Below are positions 1 to 8,020 of a stretch of DNA of 64,000 nucleotides, piece after piece. Position 1 is the first letter of the stretch. Each line of letters begins with the position of its first letter. A program made the position numbers and the translations under genes. Source of the stretch: Bacteroidia bacterium (GTDB taxonomy: Bacteria; Bacteroidota; Bacteroidia; Flavobacteriales; Flavobacteriaceae); assembly GCA_030425285.1 (NCBI GenBank), contig JAUIAY010000001.1, forward strand, positions 792,963 to 856,962. Reading direction: 5' to 3'. The notes beneath the pieces were generated by a model. It was given only the letters and a program-made list of their open reading frames with translations. It did no database searches and was not told the origin of the DNA.

Positions 1-678
1 GGCAACCGGATATTCCGGATTGGCTTCAACAAAATGCTTCATTAATTGGGCGTTGCCTTGGTTGGTTTCAATAAGCATATAACTTGGGCCACCACTGCCA
101 CGGGCTTCAAAATTGAGAACCACTCCCACATCTTTAGACCAAGGGTGTTTGTTCACAAAAATATCGGCACCATTAAGGCCCAATTCCTCACCATCAGAAA
201 TAAGGATGATGATATCATTTTTAGGTTTTTTGCCATCTTCTAAAAAAGCGCGAATCCCTTCGAGAATGGCTACAACACCTGAACCAGCATCACTAGCTCC
301 CAATGATGAGTGTGGATTGCTGTCATAATGGGTGAGCAGTAACAATGCTTTTCCAGAATCACTGCCTTTTATTCTGGAAAGTATGTTTTTTGGTTTAGAC
401 AGGTTTCCCCATTGACTCATAGAGTACCCTTCTTGAACTTGGGTTTCCAAACCCATTTTTTCCAGTTGGGAAATAATATAATCACGAACACGTGTGTGCT
501 CATCGTTACCAAGAAAATGAGGTGCTTTGGAAATTTCCTTTAGATGGACTAAAGCCCGCTCGGTTGAAAATTGAGTATCAGGAGTGTCAATATTTGAAAT
601 TTGGGTTGGGAGTAAAGCCCTAAAACTCCAATAAACAGCTAATACAATAAGGGAAAACGCTAGTATTTTTTTAAGCAT
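1..678 (-). CDS. M28 family zinc aminopeptidase (partial, C-terminus off left edge)
   Basis: The reading frame starts at the ATG at 676-678 and is still open at base 1, so only the first ~226 residues are visible. It opens with a hydrophobic segment (MLKKILAFSLIVLAV) that is a signal anchor or signal peptide. A THYDSNPH stretch supplies the first zinc-binding His, SDAGSG the bridging Asp, and DGEELGLNGA the catalytic Glu pair typical of M28 peptidases (Fxna/aminopeptidase Y-like). These families remove N-terminal residues from peptides with two co-catalytic zincs, here probably in the periplasm or at the inner membrane. The gene is divergent from the CBS gene at 801. The family is clear; the exact substrate is not. 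Confidence 0.85.
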   Translation of the reverse strand, partial: MLKKILAFSLIVLAVYWSFRALLPTQISNIDTPDTQFSTERALVHLKEISKAPHFLGNDEHTRVRDYIISQLEKMGLETQVQEGYSMSQWGNLSKPKNILSRIKGSDSGKALLLLTHYDSNPHSSLGASDAGSGVVAILEGIRAFLEDGKKPKNDIIILISDGEELGLNGADIFVNKHPWSKDVGVVLNFEARGSGGPSYMLIETNQGNAQLMKHFVEANPEYPVA

Positions 679-800
679 CTGGCTTGAAAGTTAGTTTGTT
701 TATAAATGTACATAATTTTAAAGGGATTATAAACTTGTCTTAAGGCTTTAGGATTAAAGCCATAAATTAAGTATATTTAGTACACTAAAAAGGGAATATC

Positions 801-1268
801 ATGGGTATAAAAAGTTTTCAAGGCGCTAGAAAGCAACAGCAAAATTCTACAGTAGAAGCGCCATTTAAGGTAAGTGATTATATGACACGCGACTTAATAA
901 CGTTTAAACCTGAACAATCAGTGGAACAGGTTATAGAATCGCTTATAAACAACAGAATATCTGGAGGACCTGTAGTTAATGAAAATAATGAGTTGGTTGG
1001 TATTATTTCAGAAGGCGACTGTCTAAAACAAATAAGCGATAGCCGTTATTACAATATGCCCATGGAACAAGATACGGTTGAAAAACGCATGATAAAAAAC
1101 GTTGAAACCATAGATGGTAATATGAACGTATTTGATGCTGCCAAAAAGTTCTTGGATTCAAAAATTAGACGCTTTCCAATAGTTGAAGATGGTAAGCTGG
1201 TAGGACAGATTAGTCAAAAGGACATCCTTAAAGCTGCTATAAAACTTAAAGGGCAAAACTGGAAATAA
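801..1268 (+). CDS. Tandem CBS-domain protein
   Basis: This 155-residue protein consists almost entirely of two CBS motifs, roughly residues 24-80 (VSDYMTRDLITF ... GIISEGDCLK) and 90-150 (VEKRMIKNVETI ... GQISQKDILKA), each with the usual beta-alpha-beta pattern and a closing G-x-I-S/D-x-x-D. Paired CBS domains (Bateman modules) bind adenosine nucleotides and act as energy sensors. There is no attached catalytic or transport domain, so its partner is unknown. The first ~23 residues are basic and Gln-rich and may be disordered. It is transcribed alone, divergent from the M28 peptidase gene and convergent with the zinc-ribbon gene at 1270 (one-base gap). Confidence 0.85.
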   Translation: MGIKSFQGARKQQQNSTVEAPFKVSDYMTRDLITFKPEQSVEQVIESLINNRISGGPVVNENNELVGIISEGDCLKQISDSRYYNMPMEQDTVEKRMIKNVETIDGNMNVFDAAKKFLDSKIRRFPIVEDGKLVGQISQKDILKAAIKLKGQNWK

Positions 1269-1269
1269 A

Positions 1270-1620
1270 TCAATCTTCACGCTTAACCAAAGCGTAATAA
1301 TCATTTTCTAAAGGAAGATATCCTTGGTCGTAAACAAAGTAATACACAGTACCCACTTTGGTGGTGTAGATGCTTGTGAAATAATTAAAGTCAAAACCTT
1401 TTTCAATGAGTTTTGCCCGCGAAGTCCTGGTTTTCTTGTCAGGATTGAGTTCTTCTAAAATTCGGTAGTTTTTTCGAAGTCGGTTATTAGTATTCCTGAT
1501 GAGGTTTTTGCTATCCTTATTGATACGGTTGTTATAGGAATTACGGCAGGCGTCACTACAGAATTTTTTATCAATTCTACCAACTATTTTTTCACCACAT
1601 TCTGGACATTGTTTTTGCAT
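1270..1620 (-). CDS. Small N-terminal zinc-ribbon protein
   Basis: A 116-residue protein whose first 25 residues hold a four-Cys zinc site (CPEC at 5-8, then C21 and C25 in FCSDAC), followed by the RNSYNN stretch seen in DUF2116-like zinc ribbons. The rest is basic and helical (NRLRKNYRILEELNPDKKTRTSRAKLIEKGF), with a YxxxYxxKxGxxYYFVYDQGY segment near the C-terminus. This pattern recurs in hypothetical proteins of flavobacteria. Nucleic-acid binding is plausible from the zinc site and positive charge but unproven. It directly follows the DUF6265-like gene at 1622 with a 1-bp gap, suggesting cotranscription. Confidence 0.7.
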   Translation of the reverse strand: MQKQCPECGEKIVGRIDKKFCSDACRNSYNNRINKDSKNLIRNTNNRLRKNYRILEELNPDKKTRTSRAKLIEKGFDFNYFTSIYTTKVGTVYYFVYDQGYLPLENDYYALVKRED

Positions 1621-1621
1621 A

Positions 1622-2116
1622 TTACAATTTAGTATAGTTGAATTTTACTTCTTCTTTTTTCCCATTTTCGTCTATTACAACATAAATGTTTATTTCATTG
1701 TCATTTACTTTTTCAAATGTCATACCATCAAAATAGACAGCATCTTTTTCAATTTTTACTAGCTTAAAATCTACCGTTTCATTTTTCTCTTCCCAGCCTT
1801 TAAAATCTTTACCGAAGTGTTTGAGCTGCAATAGTAGTGTATTACCAACTTGACGTATTCCACCCACCTCATAGAAAACGGTTTTGTTGTCAACTGATAA
1901 TTTAAAAACGAACATCATAGAATCTCCAGAAGGTGGACTCCATATCTCTTCAGTTTTACCTCCAAAAGCTTCACCAAAATAATGCCCTTGAATCCAAGCG
2001 ACTTGATTTAATGTAGCTTGAGGGGAAGCTTCATTTTCAGGCAATGATATTGTCTTTTGTTGTGCAATAATTACACTCGATGACAATACTAATAAGAGTA
2101 AAAAAAGACGTTTCAT
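1622..2116 (-). CDS. Secreted DUF6265-like protein
   Basis: 164 residues with a clear signal peptide (MKRLFLLLLVLSSSVIIAQQ). The mature part begins around NQVAWIQGHYFGEAFGGKTEEIWSPP and continues with MMFVFKLS and FDGMTFEKV, resembling the DUF6265 lipocalin-like beta-barrel family found in Bacteroidota and Proteobacteria, whose function is unknown. It sits 6 bp downstream of the serine hydrolase gene and 1 bp upstream of the zinc-ribbon gene, so the three probably form one minus-strand transcript. Export to the periplasm is inferred from the signal peptide. No catalytic residues can be assigned. Confidence 0.7.
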   Translation of the reverse strand: MKRLFLLLLVLSSSVIIAQQKTISLPENEASPQATLNQVAWIQGHYFGEAFGGKTEEIWSPPSGDSMMFVFKLSVDNKTVFYEVGGIRQVGNTLLLQLKHFGKDFKGWEEKNETVDFKLVKIEKDAVYFDGMTFEKVNDNEINIYVVIDENGKKEEVKFNYTKL

Positions 2117-2122
2117 AGCTGT

Positions 2123-3277
2123 TTATTTTGAGATAGACAAACTAATTAAGTTATCCATTATGTCGTTTAAATTTAAAACACCAACAGCATAATCACAATT
2201 TATCTGTAGGGCAGCAGCCATACCATATTTTGGATAATAGATAAAAATAGAATTGAAACCAGGCATAAAACCCGTATGTCCATAAGCCTCACCATGAGCT
2301 GTTTGGTAAATAAAGCTTCCCATACCATAGGAACTTGTACCTTCAACATGTTTACCATTTGGATTGGCTGTTGTTATTAAGCTCAAGATTTCATCGGAAA
2401 CTAGTTGGCCTTCATAATAGATTTTTGCCCATTTTGCTAAATCTTCTGTAGTCGAAGCCATACCACCACCAGTCCATTCAACCTGTGGATTCATAAAATA
2501 TAATTTTTTGTCAAGGGTTTTGTTGGGAACATGAAAAGCTGGTGGTAAACGGGAATAACCAACCGATAGATTTTCTATATTACGTTTAAGGGAAGGGTAG
2601 GTATGATCAAGGCTTTTGGGCTCTAAAATTTCTGATTGAACCAAATCGTAGTAACTCTTGTTTGTTACTTTTTCAATAAGCATACCCAACAAGATGTAAT
2701 TAGTATCCGAATAGGCCCAACCTTTACCAGCTTCGTGAACGGGTTCGTCTTCAAAAATTACTTTTAAACGTTCTTCATACGTCCAAACCTTATCTGGATC
2801 TTCATGTAATTGATTCCATATTTCGGGCTTAAGCACATAACGTGGTAAACCAGATGTATGTTGTAATAGCATTTCAACAGTAATGTCATTTATGTTAGGT
2901 AATTGTAATAACCAAGGTGTATCAGGAAAGTACGATAATAACTTATTGTGTAGTTTAATATCACCGCTTTCTACCAACCTAAATACTAGAGTTGCTGCGT
3001 AAGTCTTACCAATACTGCCAGAGAAAAATGTATGTCCAGTATTTAAATGTTCATTGCTTTCAACATCAGAATAACCAGCAGTATAATTTTCAATTGTACC
3101 TCGACGATCTATAACCGAAAAATTTATACCAGGTATTTTTTTTATTTCTACGGTTTTAGCAAGAACCTTATTAATGGTGTCGCGAACTTGATTTTTGGCC
3201 ACAAACTTTTTAAGTGATTGTGATTGACCAAAAACTATACAAAAGAGAAGGGCTAGAGTTAGGAGTTGTTTTTTCAT
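2123..3277 (-). CDS. Beta-lactamase-family serine hydrolase (class C/penicillin-binding fold)
   Basis: 384 residues, signal peptide at 1-20. The active-site tetrad SxxK is S88-I-G-K91 in FFSGSIGKTYAAT. The second motif is Y189-S-D, where class C enzymes usually have Y-x-N, and the KTG-like motif is H334-T-G (GHTGFMPG). This pattern fits the large Beta-lactamase family of esterases and D-aminopeptidases (EstB/AmpC-like, Pfam PF00144) rather than a dedicated antibiotic-resistance enzyme. Likely periplasmic. First gene of a probable three-gene minus-strand unit; divergent from ssb, with the shared 183-bp spacer holding a 13-bp direct repeat. Substrate unknown; antibiotic hydrolysis should not be assumed. 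Confidence 0.85.
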   Translation of the reverse strand: MKKQLLTLALLFCIVFGQSQSLKKFVAKNQVRDTINKVLAKTVEIKKIPGINFSVIDRRGTIENYTAGYSDVESNEHLNTGHTFFSGSIGKTYAATLVFRLVESGDIKLHNKLLSYFPDTPWLLQLPNINDITVEMLLQHTSGLPRYVLKPEIWNQLHEDPDKVWTYEERLKVIFEDEPVHEAGKGWAYSDTNYILLGMLIEKVTNKSYYDLVQSEILEPKSLDHTYPSLKRNIENLSVGYSRLPPAFHVPNKTLDKKLYFMNPQVEWTGGGMASTTEDLAKWAKIYYEGQLVSDEILSLITTANPNGKHVEGTSSYGMGSFIYQTAHGEAYGHTGFMPGFNSIFIYYPKYGMAAALQINCDYAVGVLNLNDIMDNLISLSISK

Positions 3278-3320
3278 GTTTTTTGAATAAATCGGATGCC
3301 TAAATATATAACAAAATATT

Positions 3321-3353
3321 CATTTACAAACGACAACAAACATTTACAAACGA
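3321..3353. repeat. 13-bp direct repeat with 20-bp period upstream of ssb
   Basis: The sequence CATTTACAAACGA occurs exactly at 3321-3333 and again at 3341-3353, a 20-bp start-to-start distance, about two turns of the helix. It lies between the divergent serine hydrolase and ssb genes. The spacing suits two protein dimers binding on the same DNA face. A putative -7 element CATCTTTG (3395-3402; consensus TAnnTTTG) lies downstream toward ssb. A regulatory role is inference. Confidence 0.5.
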
Positions 3354-3460
3354 ATTTAAATAGGTAACAACCGAATAATCTTTTTGTGCTGTTGCATCTT
3401 TGCATTGTCGAAACATAGGAACTCGATAGTATTAACTGTTTAACATTAAAAATTTAAATT

Positions 3461-3793
3461 ATGAACACACTTAGAAACAAAGTACAGTTGATTGGTAGAT
3501 TGGGACAAGACCCAGAAATCGTAAATTTTGAAGATGGTAACAAAATGGCCAAATTCTCACTAGCTACAGACGATAGCTATAAGGATAAAAACGGTCAAAA
3601 AGTGGAGCGCGCTTACTGGCACAATATCGTTGTGAAAGGTGGGTTGGTAAAAGTGGTTGAAAACTATATTACCAAAGGTCAGGAGATAGCCGTTGAAGGA
3701 AAATTGACTAACCGTTCTTGGGAAGATAAAGATGGTAACAAGCGCTACATGACCGAAATAATTTGTAACGAACTATTGATGTTAGGAAAGTAA
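3461..3793 (+). CDS. ssb: Single-stranded DNA-binding protein
   Basis: 110 residues forming a single OB fold: it starts MNTLRNKVQLIGRLGQDPE, with the family features LATDDSYKDKNG, RAYWHNIVVKG, and EGKLTNRSWEDKDGNKRYMTEI. It coats single-stranded DNA during replication, recombination and repair as a tetramer. It is shorter than canonical SSB and lacks the acidic C-terminal tail (DDDIPF type) that recruits partners, ending ICNELLMLGK. Flavobacteria commonly carry several SSB paralogues, so this may be a short accessory copy and not the replicative one. Monocistronic, followed by a strong terminator. Confidence 0.92.
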   Translation: MNTLRNKVQLIGRLGQDPEIVNFEDGNKMAKFSLATDDSYKDKNGQKVERAYWHNIVVKGGLVKVVENYITKGQEIAVEGKLTNRSWEDKDGNKRYMTEIICNELLMLGK

Positions 3794-3811
3794 TACGCCT
3801 AAAACATTCAG

Positions 3812-3845
3812 AAAAAAAGAGCCTTGTCAAGGCTCTTTTTTTATT
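3812..3845 (+). terminator. Intrinsic terminator of ssb
   Basis: GAGCC and GGCTC pair around a TTGTCAA loop, flanked by an A-run and a seven-T run, 19 bp after the ssb stop codon. Confidence 0.85.
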
Positions 3846-3935
3846 TAAACTGACAATTGGTTGAATTATTCGTAAATATTACCAAGGGTCTTACTTTTTT
3901 GGACATGCTTTAGTATTTTTATAAAAAACTAGGTT

Positions 3936-6521
3936 ATGCCAACATCTCCAAAATTAGTCCGGTTTAAGCAAAATGTACTGTCTAAATACCAAATTTACAA
4001 CAGTATATTTATGACACTTCCGTTTGACTCTATCACAAAAACAGGAGTGCTTTTGCCACTTTTCCATGAAACCTGTGAATTGGGTTTTAAAAATGGCGAT
4101 AATCCAACAACCATAGTTGAAACCTTTTTTAAAAAATACCAAGCTAGACGATCGGATAAAAGTCAGATCAATTTATTGTTTCGATTTATTCAATATATAG
4201 AAAGGCAAGTGGTTTTGTTCGATGCCATTGAAGATGCCGCTTTTCCGGTTGTGAATAACATGGATGGTATTGGAACCTTACGCAGTCTAAAGGAAACAGC
4301 TGCTTCCGAAGGTAAAATGGAAGATTTAAGAACCTATTTGGAGGCCTTTAAAGTGCGTATTGTTTTAACTGCCCATCCAACTCAATTTTATCCAGGTGCT
4401 GTTTTGGGCATTATTACCGATTTGGATAATGCCATAAAAACCAATGACCTTCTTAAAATTAACGATCTTTTGGCCCAGTTGGGAAAAACACCGTTTTTCA
4501 AACATAAAAAACCAACGCCTTATGATGAAGCTGTGAGTTTAATTTGGTATTTGGAAAATGTATTCTACAAGTCCTTTGGAAGCATTTTTGACTACATCCA
4601 ACAAAATATTTTTGACGATGAAAACATTGAAAACGACATTATAAACATCGGCTTTTGGCCTGGGGGCGATCGTGATGGTAATCCATTTGTAACACCAGAT
4701 ATCACGTTAAAGGTTGCCATGCGATTAAAGCAAACCATTTTAAAGAACTACTATCGTGATATCCGGAAATTAAAGAGACGTTTGACTTTTGAGGGAATCG
4801 ATAATAGAATTGCCCTATTGGAACAAAAACTATATGCCAAAAGTTTTGGTTCTCATATAGATAGCGCGTTGACACTTTCGGAATTCAAGGAAGAGTTACA
4901 AAGTATAAAAGCAGAGCTGATTGACAAGCATCAGTCATTATTTGTTTCTGATGTCTCCAGTTTGATAAATAAGGTACATTTATTTGGATTTCATTTTGCA
5001 GCATTGGACATTAGGCAAGATAGTCGCGCACATGATGCCGTATTTACTAGCATGGTTGATAGTTTAATTGCTCATGGTAGTGATATTTTTCCGAAAAATT
5101 ACCACGATCTTACCCAAAAAGAACAAGTTGCAGTGCTATCCAAAATTCAAGGCGAAATAGACCTAAACCTTTTTGAAGATGACGATGTTTTAAAAACTTT
5201 ACAAACCATTAAAGTTATAAAAACCATTCAAGATGCCAACGGTGAGCGTGCTGCTAACCGCTATATTATTAGTAATAATCAAACGACTTTAAATGTCATG
5301 CAATTGTTTGCCATGCTTAAGTTAGTGGCCTTTCATGATAAGTTAACCGTGGATATTGCGCCATTATTTGAAACCATTGAAGATTTGGAAAACGCGCCTC
5401 AAGTTATGGAAGAATTGTACACAAATCCAAATTATGCAACTCATTTAAAGAAGCGTGGTAACAAACAAACTATCATGTTAGGATTTTCGGACGGTACCAA
5501 AGATGGTGGTTATCTTATGGCTAATTGGGGTATTTATCGAGCTAAAGAACGCCTGACCGAAGTATCCAGAAAATATGATGTAACGGTTATTTTCTTCGAT
5601 GGTCGTGGAGGACCACCAGCTCGTGGTGGTGGTAAGACACATCAGTTTTATGCATCACTAGGTCCTACGATTGAAGATAAGGAGGTGCAGTTAACCATTC
5701 AGGGGCAAACCATTAGTTCTAATTTTGGCACGTTGGATTCCTCACAATACAATTTGGAGCAATTAATTAGTTCCGGTATTTACAATCGCCTGAACGAAAG
5801 TAATTTGGCCATGTCATCTGAAAACCGAGAAATAATTAATGATTTAGCTGAAAGAAGCTACAAGGCTTATTCAGATTTCAAAAGTCATAGTATGTTCTTG
5901 CCTTATTTAGAGCGTATGAGTACTTTGAAGTATTACGCTAAAACCAATATTGGAAGTCGTCCATCAAAACGGGGAAAATCGTCTGAATTGGTATTTTCAG
6001 ATTTGAGAGCCATACCGTTTGTCGGAAGCTGGAGCCAGTTAAAACAAAACGTCCCCGGATTTTTCGGCGTTGGTACAGCACTGAAACACTACGAAGATTC
6101 GGGCGAATTTGATAAAGTAAAGCAACTGTATCAGAGTTCCAGTTTTTTCAAAACCTTAATTGAAAATAGTATGATGTCCTTATCCAAATCCTTTTTTGAT
6201 TTAACCAAGTATATGGCTGATGATTCAGAATTTGGGGAGTTTTGGAAAATTATATACGCTGAATATGAAACATCAAAACGGCTCATACTAAAATTGACAG
6301 GTTATAAAGAACTTATGGAAGAAGAGCCAGCAGGAAAAGCGTCAATTGATGTTCGCGAGTCTATTGTGCTACCGTTGTTAACTATTCAACAATATGCTCT
6401 TAAGAAAATTCAGGAACTTCAAAAAGCAAAACCAGAAGCCAAAGAAGAGATCGAGGTTTTTGAAAAATTAGTAACCCGTTCTCTATTTGGAAATATTAAT
6501 GCCAGTAGGAATTCAGCGTAA
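3936..6521 (+). CDS. ppc: Phosphoenolpyruvate carboxylase
   Basis: 861 residues, close to the usual ~880 of bacterial PEPC. It carboxylates PEP with bicarbonate to oxaloacetate, replenishing the TCA cycle. Catalytic signatures are intact: LTAHPTQ with catalytic His147, FWPGGDRDGNPFVTP around 240-254, GFSDGTKDGGY, the glycine-rich mobile loop FFDGRGGPPARGGGKTH near 553-569, and RAIPFVGSWSQ. The C-terminus ends RNSA where most bacterial enzymes end RNTG; the Asn that lines the aspartate inhibitor site in E. coli is retained. The chosen ATG at 3936 gives MPTSPKLVRF. Monocistronic on the plus strand; its likely terminator is at 6736. Confidence 0.95.
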   Translation: MPTSPKLVRFKQNVLSKYQIYNSIFMTLPFDSITKTGVLLPLFHETCELGFKNGDNPTTIVETFFKKYQARRSDKSQINLLFRFIQYIERQVVLFDAIEDAAFPVVNNMDGIGTLRSLKETAASEGKMEDLRTYLEAFKVRIVLTAHPTQFYPGAVLGIITDLDNAIKTNDLLKINDLLAQLGKTPFFKHKKPTPYDEAVSLIWYLENVFYKSFGSIFDYIQQNIFDDENIENDIINIGFWPGGDRDGNPFVTPDITLKVAMRLKQTILKNYYRDIRKLKRRLTFEGIDNRIALLEQKLYAKSFGSHIDSALTLSEFKEELQSIKAELIDKHQSLFVSDVSSLINKVHLFGFHFAALDIRQDSRAHDAVFTSMVDSLIAHGSDIFPKNYHDLTQKEQVAVLSKIQGEIDLNLFEDDDVLKTLQTIKVIKTIQDANGERAANRYIISNNQTTLNVMQLFAMLKLVAFHDKLTVDIAPLFETIEDLENAPQVMEELYTNPNYATHLKKRGNKQTIMLGFSDGTKDGGYLMANWGIYRAKERLTEVSRKYDVTVIFFDGRGGPPARGGGKTHQFYASLGPTIEDKEVQLTIQGQTISSNFGTLDSSQYNLEQLISSGIYNRLNESNLAMSSENREIINDLAERSYKAYSDFKSHSMFLPYLERMSTLKYYAKTNIGSRPSKRGKSSELVFSDLRAIPFVGSWSQLKQNVPGFFGVGTALKHYEDSGEFDKVKQLYQSSSFFKTLIENSMMSLSKSFFDLTKYMADDSEFGEFWKIIYAEYETSKRLILKLTGYKELMEEEPAGKASIDVRESIVLPLLTIQQYALKKIQELQKAKPEAKEEIEVFEKLVTRSLFGNINASRNSA

Positions 6522-6735
6522 ATTTTAGGCAATTCGTTTGGATTATTAACTCATAAAATGGCATATTTGTAACATAAATGAGAAAAACAATAGTACATAA
6601 AGCACCTTGGTCACTGTTAAGTCAGTGCGATTATCGTGGAATTGAAATGAAAAATCTATTTCCAAAAAGGACGTTTATTGCTATTTTTAACCTAATTTAA
6701 GTGTGAATTAAATCAACTAAATATATAATAACAGT

Positions 6736-6764
6736 AAGCGTCCAAGAAATTGGGCGCTTTTTTT
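6736..6764 (+). terminator. Intrinsic terminator, probably for ppc or an upstream small RNA
   Basis: AAGCGTCC (6736-6743) pairs with GGGCGCTT (6752-6759) over an 8-nt loop and is followed by a run of T. It lies 215 bp after the ppc stop, so either ppc has a long 3' UTR or a small RNA ends here. Confidence 0.75.
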
Positions 6765-6937
6765 ATGAAAAAAACAATTTTTTTGAACAAAATTTTAAAA
6801 AACTAAAATAAAAGTCATTGAAGATTAAGCGATTGAGAGACAGTCTATTGCATGAAATCTAGAGTATCTGAAGTAATTCGGACAGGAATAATCATGACCT
6901 AAATTACTGAAAATCAAATAGTTGAATTAAAATTTTA

Positions 6938-6969
6938 TTTGCATAATAGAAAAATCCATTTCATATTTG
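6938..6969 (+). promoter_or_regulatory. Bacteroidota-type promoter for the TPR/RNA cassette
   Basis: TTTG at 6938-6941, a 20-nt spacer, then CATATTTG at 6962-6969, one base off the TAnnTTTG -7 consensus. Transcription would begin near 6975, about 270 nt before the TPR start codon, giving an unusually long leader. Confidence 0.6.
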
Positions 6970-7027
6970 CACCGCAGAATTGAACAATCCATCTGCTCAC
7001 AATTTTTAAAAACAAGAAGCCATGCTA

Positions 7028-7147
7028 ATACATAACATGTATCAAAATGAGAGTTGCGAGTTTAAATCGCAAAAAGGGCTTCGGTCATTTCTGTAAAATT
7101 CTTTCCAGAAATCAATCCGAAGCAAATCAAACTGTTTCGGATTTTTT
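7028..7147 (+). promoter_or_regulatory. Structured leader with mutually exclusive antiterminator and terminator hairpins
   Basis: Four stems follow one another: ATACAT/ATGTAT (7028-7042, 3-nt loop); TTGCGA/TCGCAA (7054-7072) closing a 7-nt GTTTAAA loop that resembles a tRNA T-arm; a two-part stem GCTTCGG (7078-7084)/CCGAAGC (7117-7123) with inner ATTTCTG (7087-7093)/CAGAAAT (7106-7112); and a terminator AATCCGAA (7114-7121)/TTCGGATT (7136-7143) followed by T-rich sequence. The third and fourth stems share bases 7114-7123, so only one can form at a time. This is the architecture of a transcription attenuator or riboswitch expression platform ahead of the TPR gene. The ligand or trigger cannot be read from the sequence. 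The alternative is a free-standing small RNA ending at ~7147. Confidence 0.6.
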
Positions 7148-7242
7148 ATTTCACAAAAAATCAAGAAAACTAAATCTAAACAGTTTTTGCATTCGCATAT
7201 GTTATGCGAAGCATTAAACAATTAAAATTTTAGAAAGAAATC

Positions 7243-7824
7243 ATGGAAAATAATTTACATAACGTCTATTTGTTTCGAGCAATAGAAGCTTACCCTTGGG
7301 AACTTGAAAAGGCTATTGAGGCATTAAATTACGCTTTGTCTTATGATCCTGAAAATGTAAAAGCTTTAGGTCTCATGGCTACGATACAAATAGAACAGCT
7401 AGGAAACTATGAGTTGGCAAAAAGCTATTATCAAAAAGCTTTGTCTGTGAGTTTGGAAGTTCCGTTCATATATCCTGAATATATCAGGCTATTGATTAAC
7501 TATGGAGACTATGAAGAGGCTCAAAACTTAATTGAATTTGCTGTAACTGTCAAAGGTATTGATAAAGCTGGTATTATGTTGAATCAAGGTTTGTTGTATG
7601 AAGTACAGGAACAATTTGATTTGGCAGAAAACACTCTAAAAGAGGCAAAGCAATTAGCTATGAATAATGACTTCATTAGTTATGCTGACGAGATATTATC
7701 TAGAGTAAGTAAAAAGCATAAGTTCCAAAAAAATAAGGAACGAAAACTTGAAAACTTACAAAAGAAGGTAGAAGAAGAAACCAAAACAACCTGGTTTCAG
7801 AATAGGTTGAATAGTTTATTATAA
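7243..7824 (+). CDS. TPR-repeat protein with basic C-terminal helix, in an RNA-rich cassette
   Basis: 193 residues. Residues ~15-160 form about four helical-pair repeats of TPR type (AIEALNYALSYDPENVKALG, ELAKSYYQKALSV, YEEAQNLIEFAV, FDLAENTLKEAKQLA; each shows small residues at TPR positions). The last ~40 residues are highly basic and probably helical (KKHKFQKNKERKLENLQKKV), ending WFQNRLNSLL. There is no signal peptide, so it is cytoplasmic. I do not recognise a named family. It is preceded by a switch-like leader and followed by a 13-bp hairpin and a tRNA-like fold, all between opposing ppc and nrdA genes. The basic tail would suit RNA binding, but this is inference. Confidence 0.75.
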   Translation: MENNLHNVYLFRAIEAYPWELEKAIEALNYALSYDPENVKALGLMATIQIEQLGNYELAKSYYQKALSVSLEVPFIYPEYIRLLINYGDYEEAQNLIEFAVTVKGIDKAGIMLNQGLLYEVQEQFDLAENTLKEAKQLAMNNDFISYADEILSRVSKKHKFQKNKERKLENLQKKVEEETKTTWFQNRLNSLL

Positions 7825-7839
7825 AAAAAGGAGGTTTTA

Positions 7840-7871
7840 ATAATCGGCAAACGTAATTGTTTGCCGATTAT
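7840..7871 (+). repeat. Perfect 13-bp hairpin just after the TPR gene
   Basis: ATAATCGGCAAAC (7840-7852) and GTTTGCCGATTAT (7859-7871) are exact reverse complements around a 6-nt GTAATT loop, beginning 16 bp after the stop codon. No T-run follows, so it does not look like an intrinsic terminator. It may stabilise the mRNA end, serve as a processing site, or be an operator. An AAAAAAAGGAGG sequence lies immediately upstream. Confidence 0.7.
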
Positions 7872-8020
7872 CAAGGGAATTCGTCAGCGTGGGAGAGCTG
7901 AAGCAGTCTGAAATGAACTTATTCATTCAACGAAACCTATTTATCAAAATAGTTATGGTTGAGTTAAACACTGTTGTTTAATAACTGAGTAGGTTCGAAT
8001 CTCATTCTTGTCTCACAATC

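Larger units (their letters stand above)
6522..7242. other. Long structured intergenic region upstream of the TPR gene
   Basis: 721 bp with no convincing protein gene. It holds a hairpin at 6612-6627 (CACTG/CAGTG), the terminator at 6736-6764, a long AT-rich stretch with an AGTAATT ... AATTACT inverted repeat near 6868-6908, a promoter at 6938-6969, and a chain of hairpins from about 6975 to 7147 described separately. The part after 6970 is probably the transcribed leader of the TPR gene or a separate ~170-nt RNA. Confidence 0.6.

Noticed and set aside
2123-3277. Antibiotic-resistance beta-lactamase
   Set aside because: The fold is shared by many esterases and peptidases, and there is no evidence for antibiotic hydrolysis.
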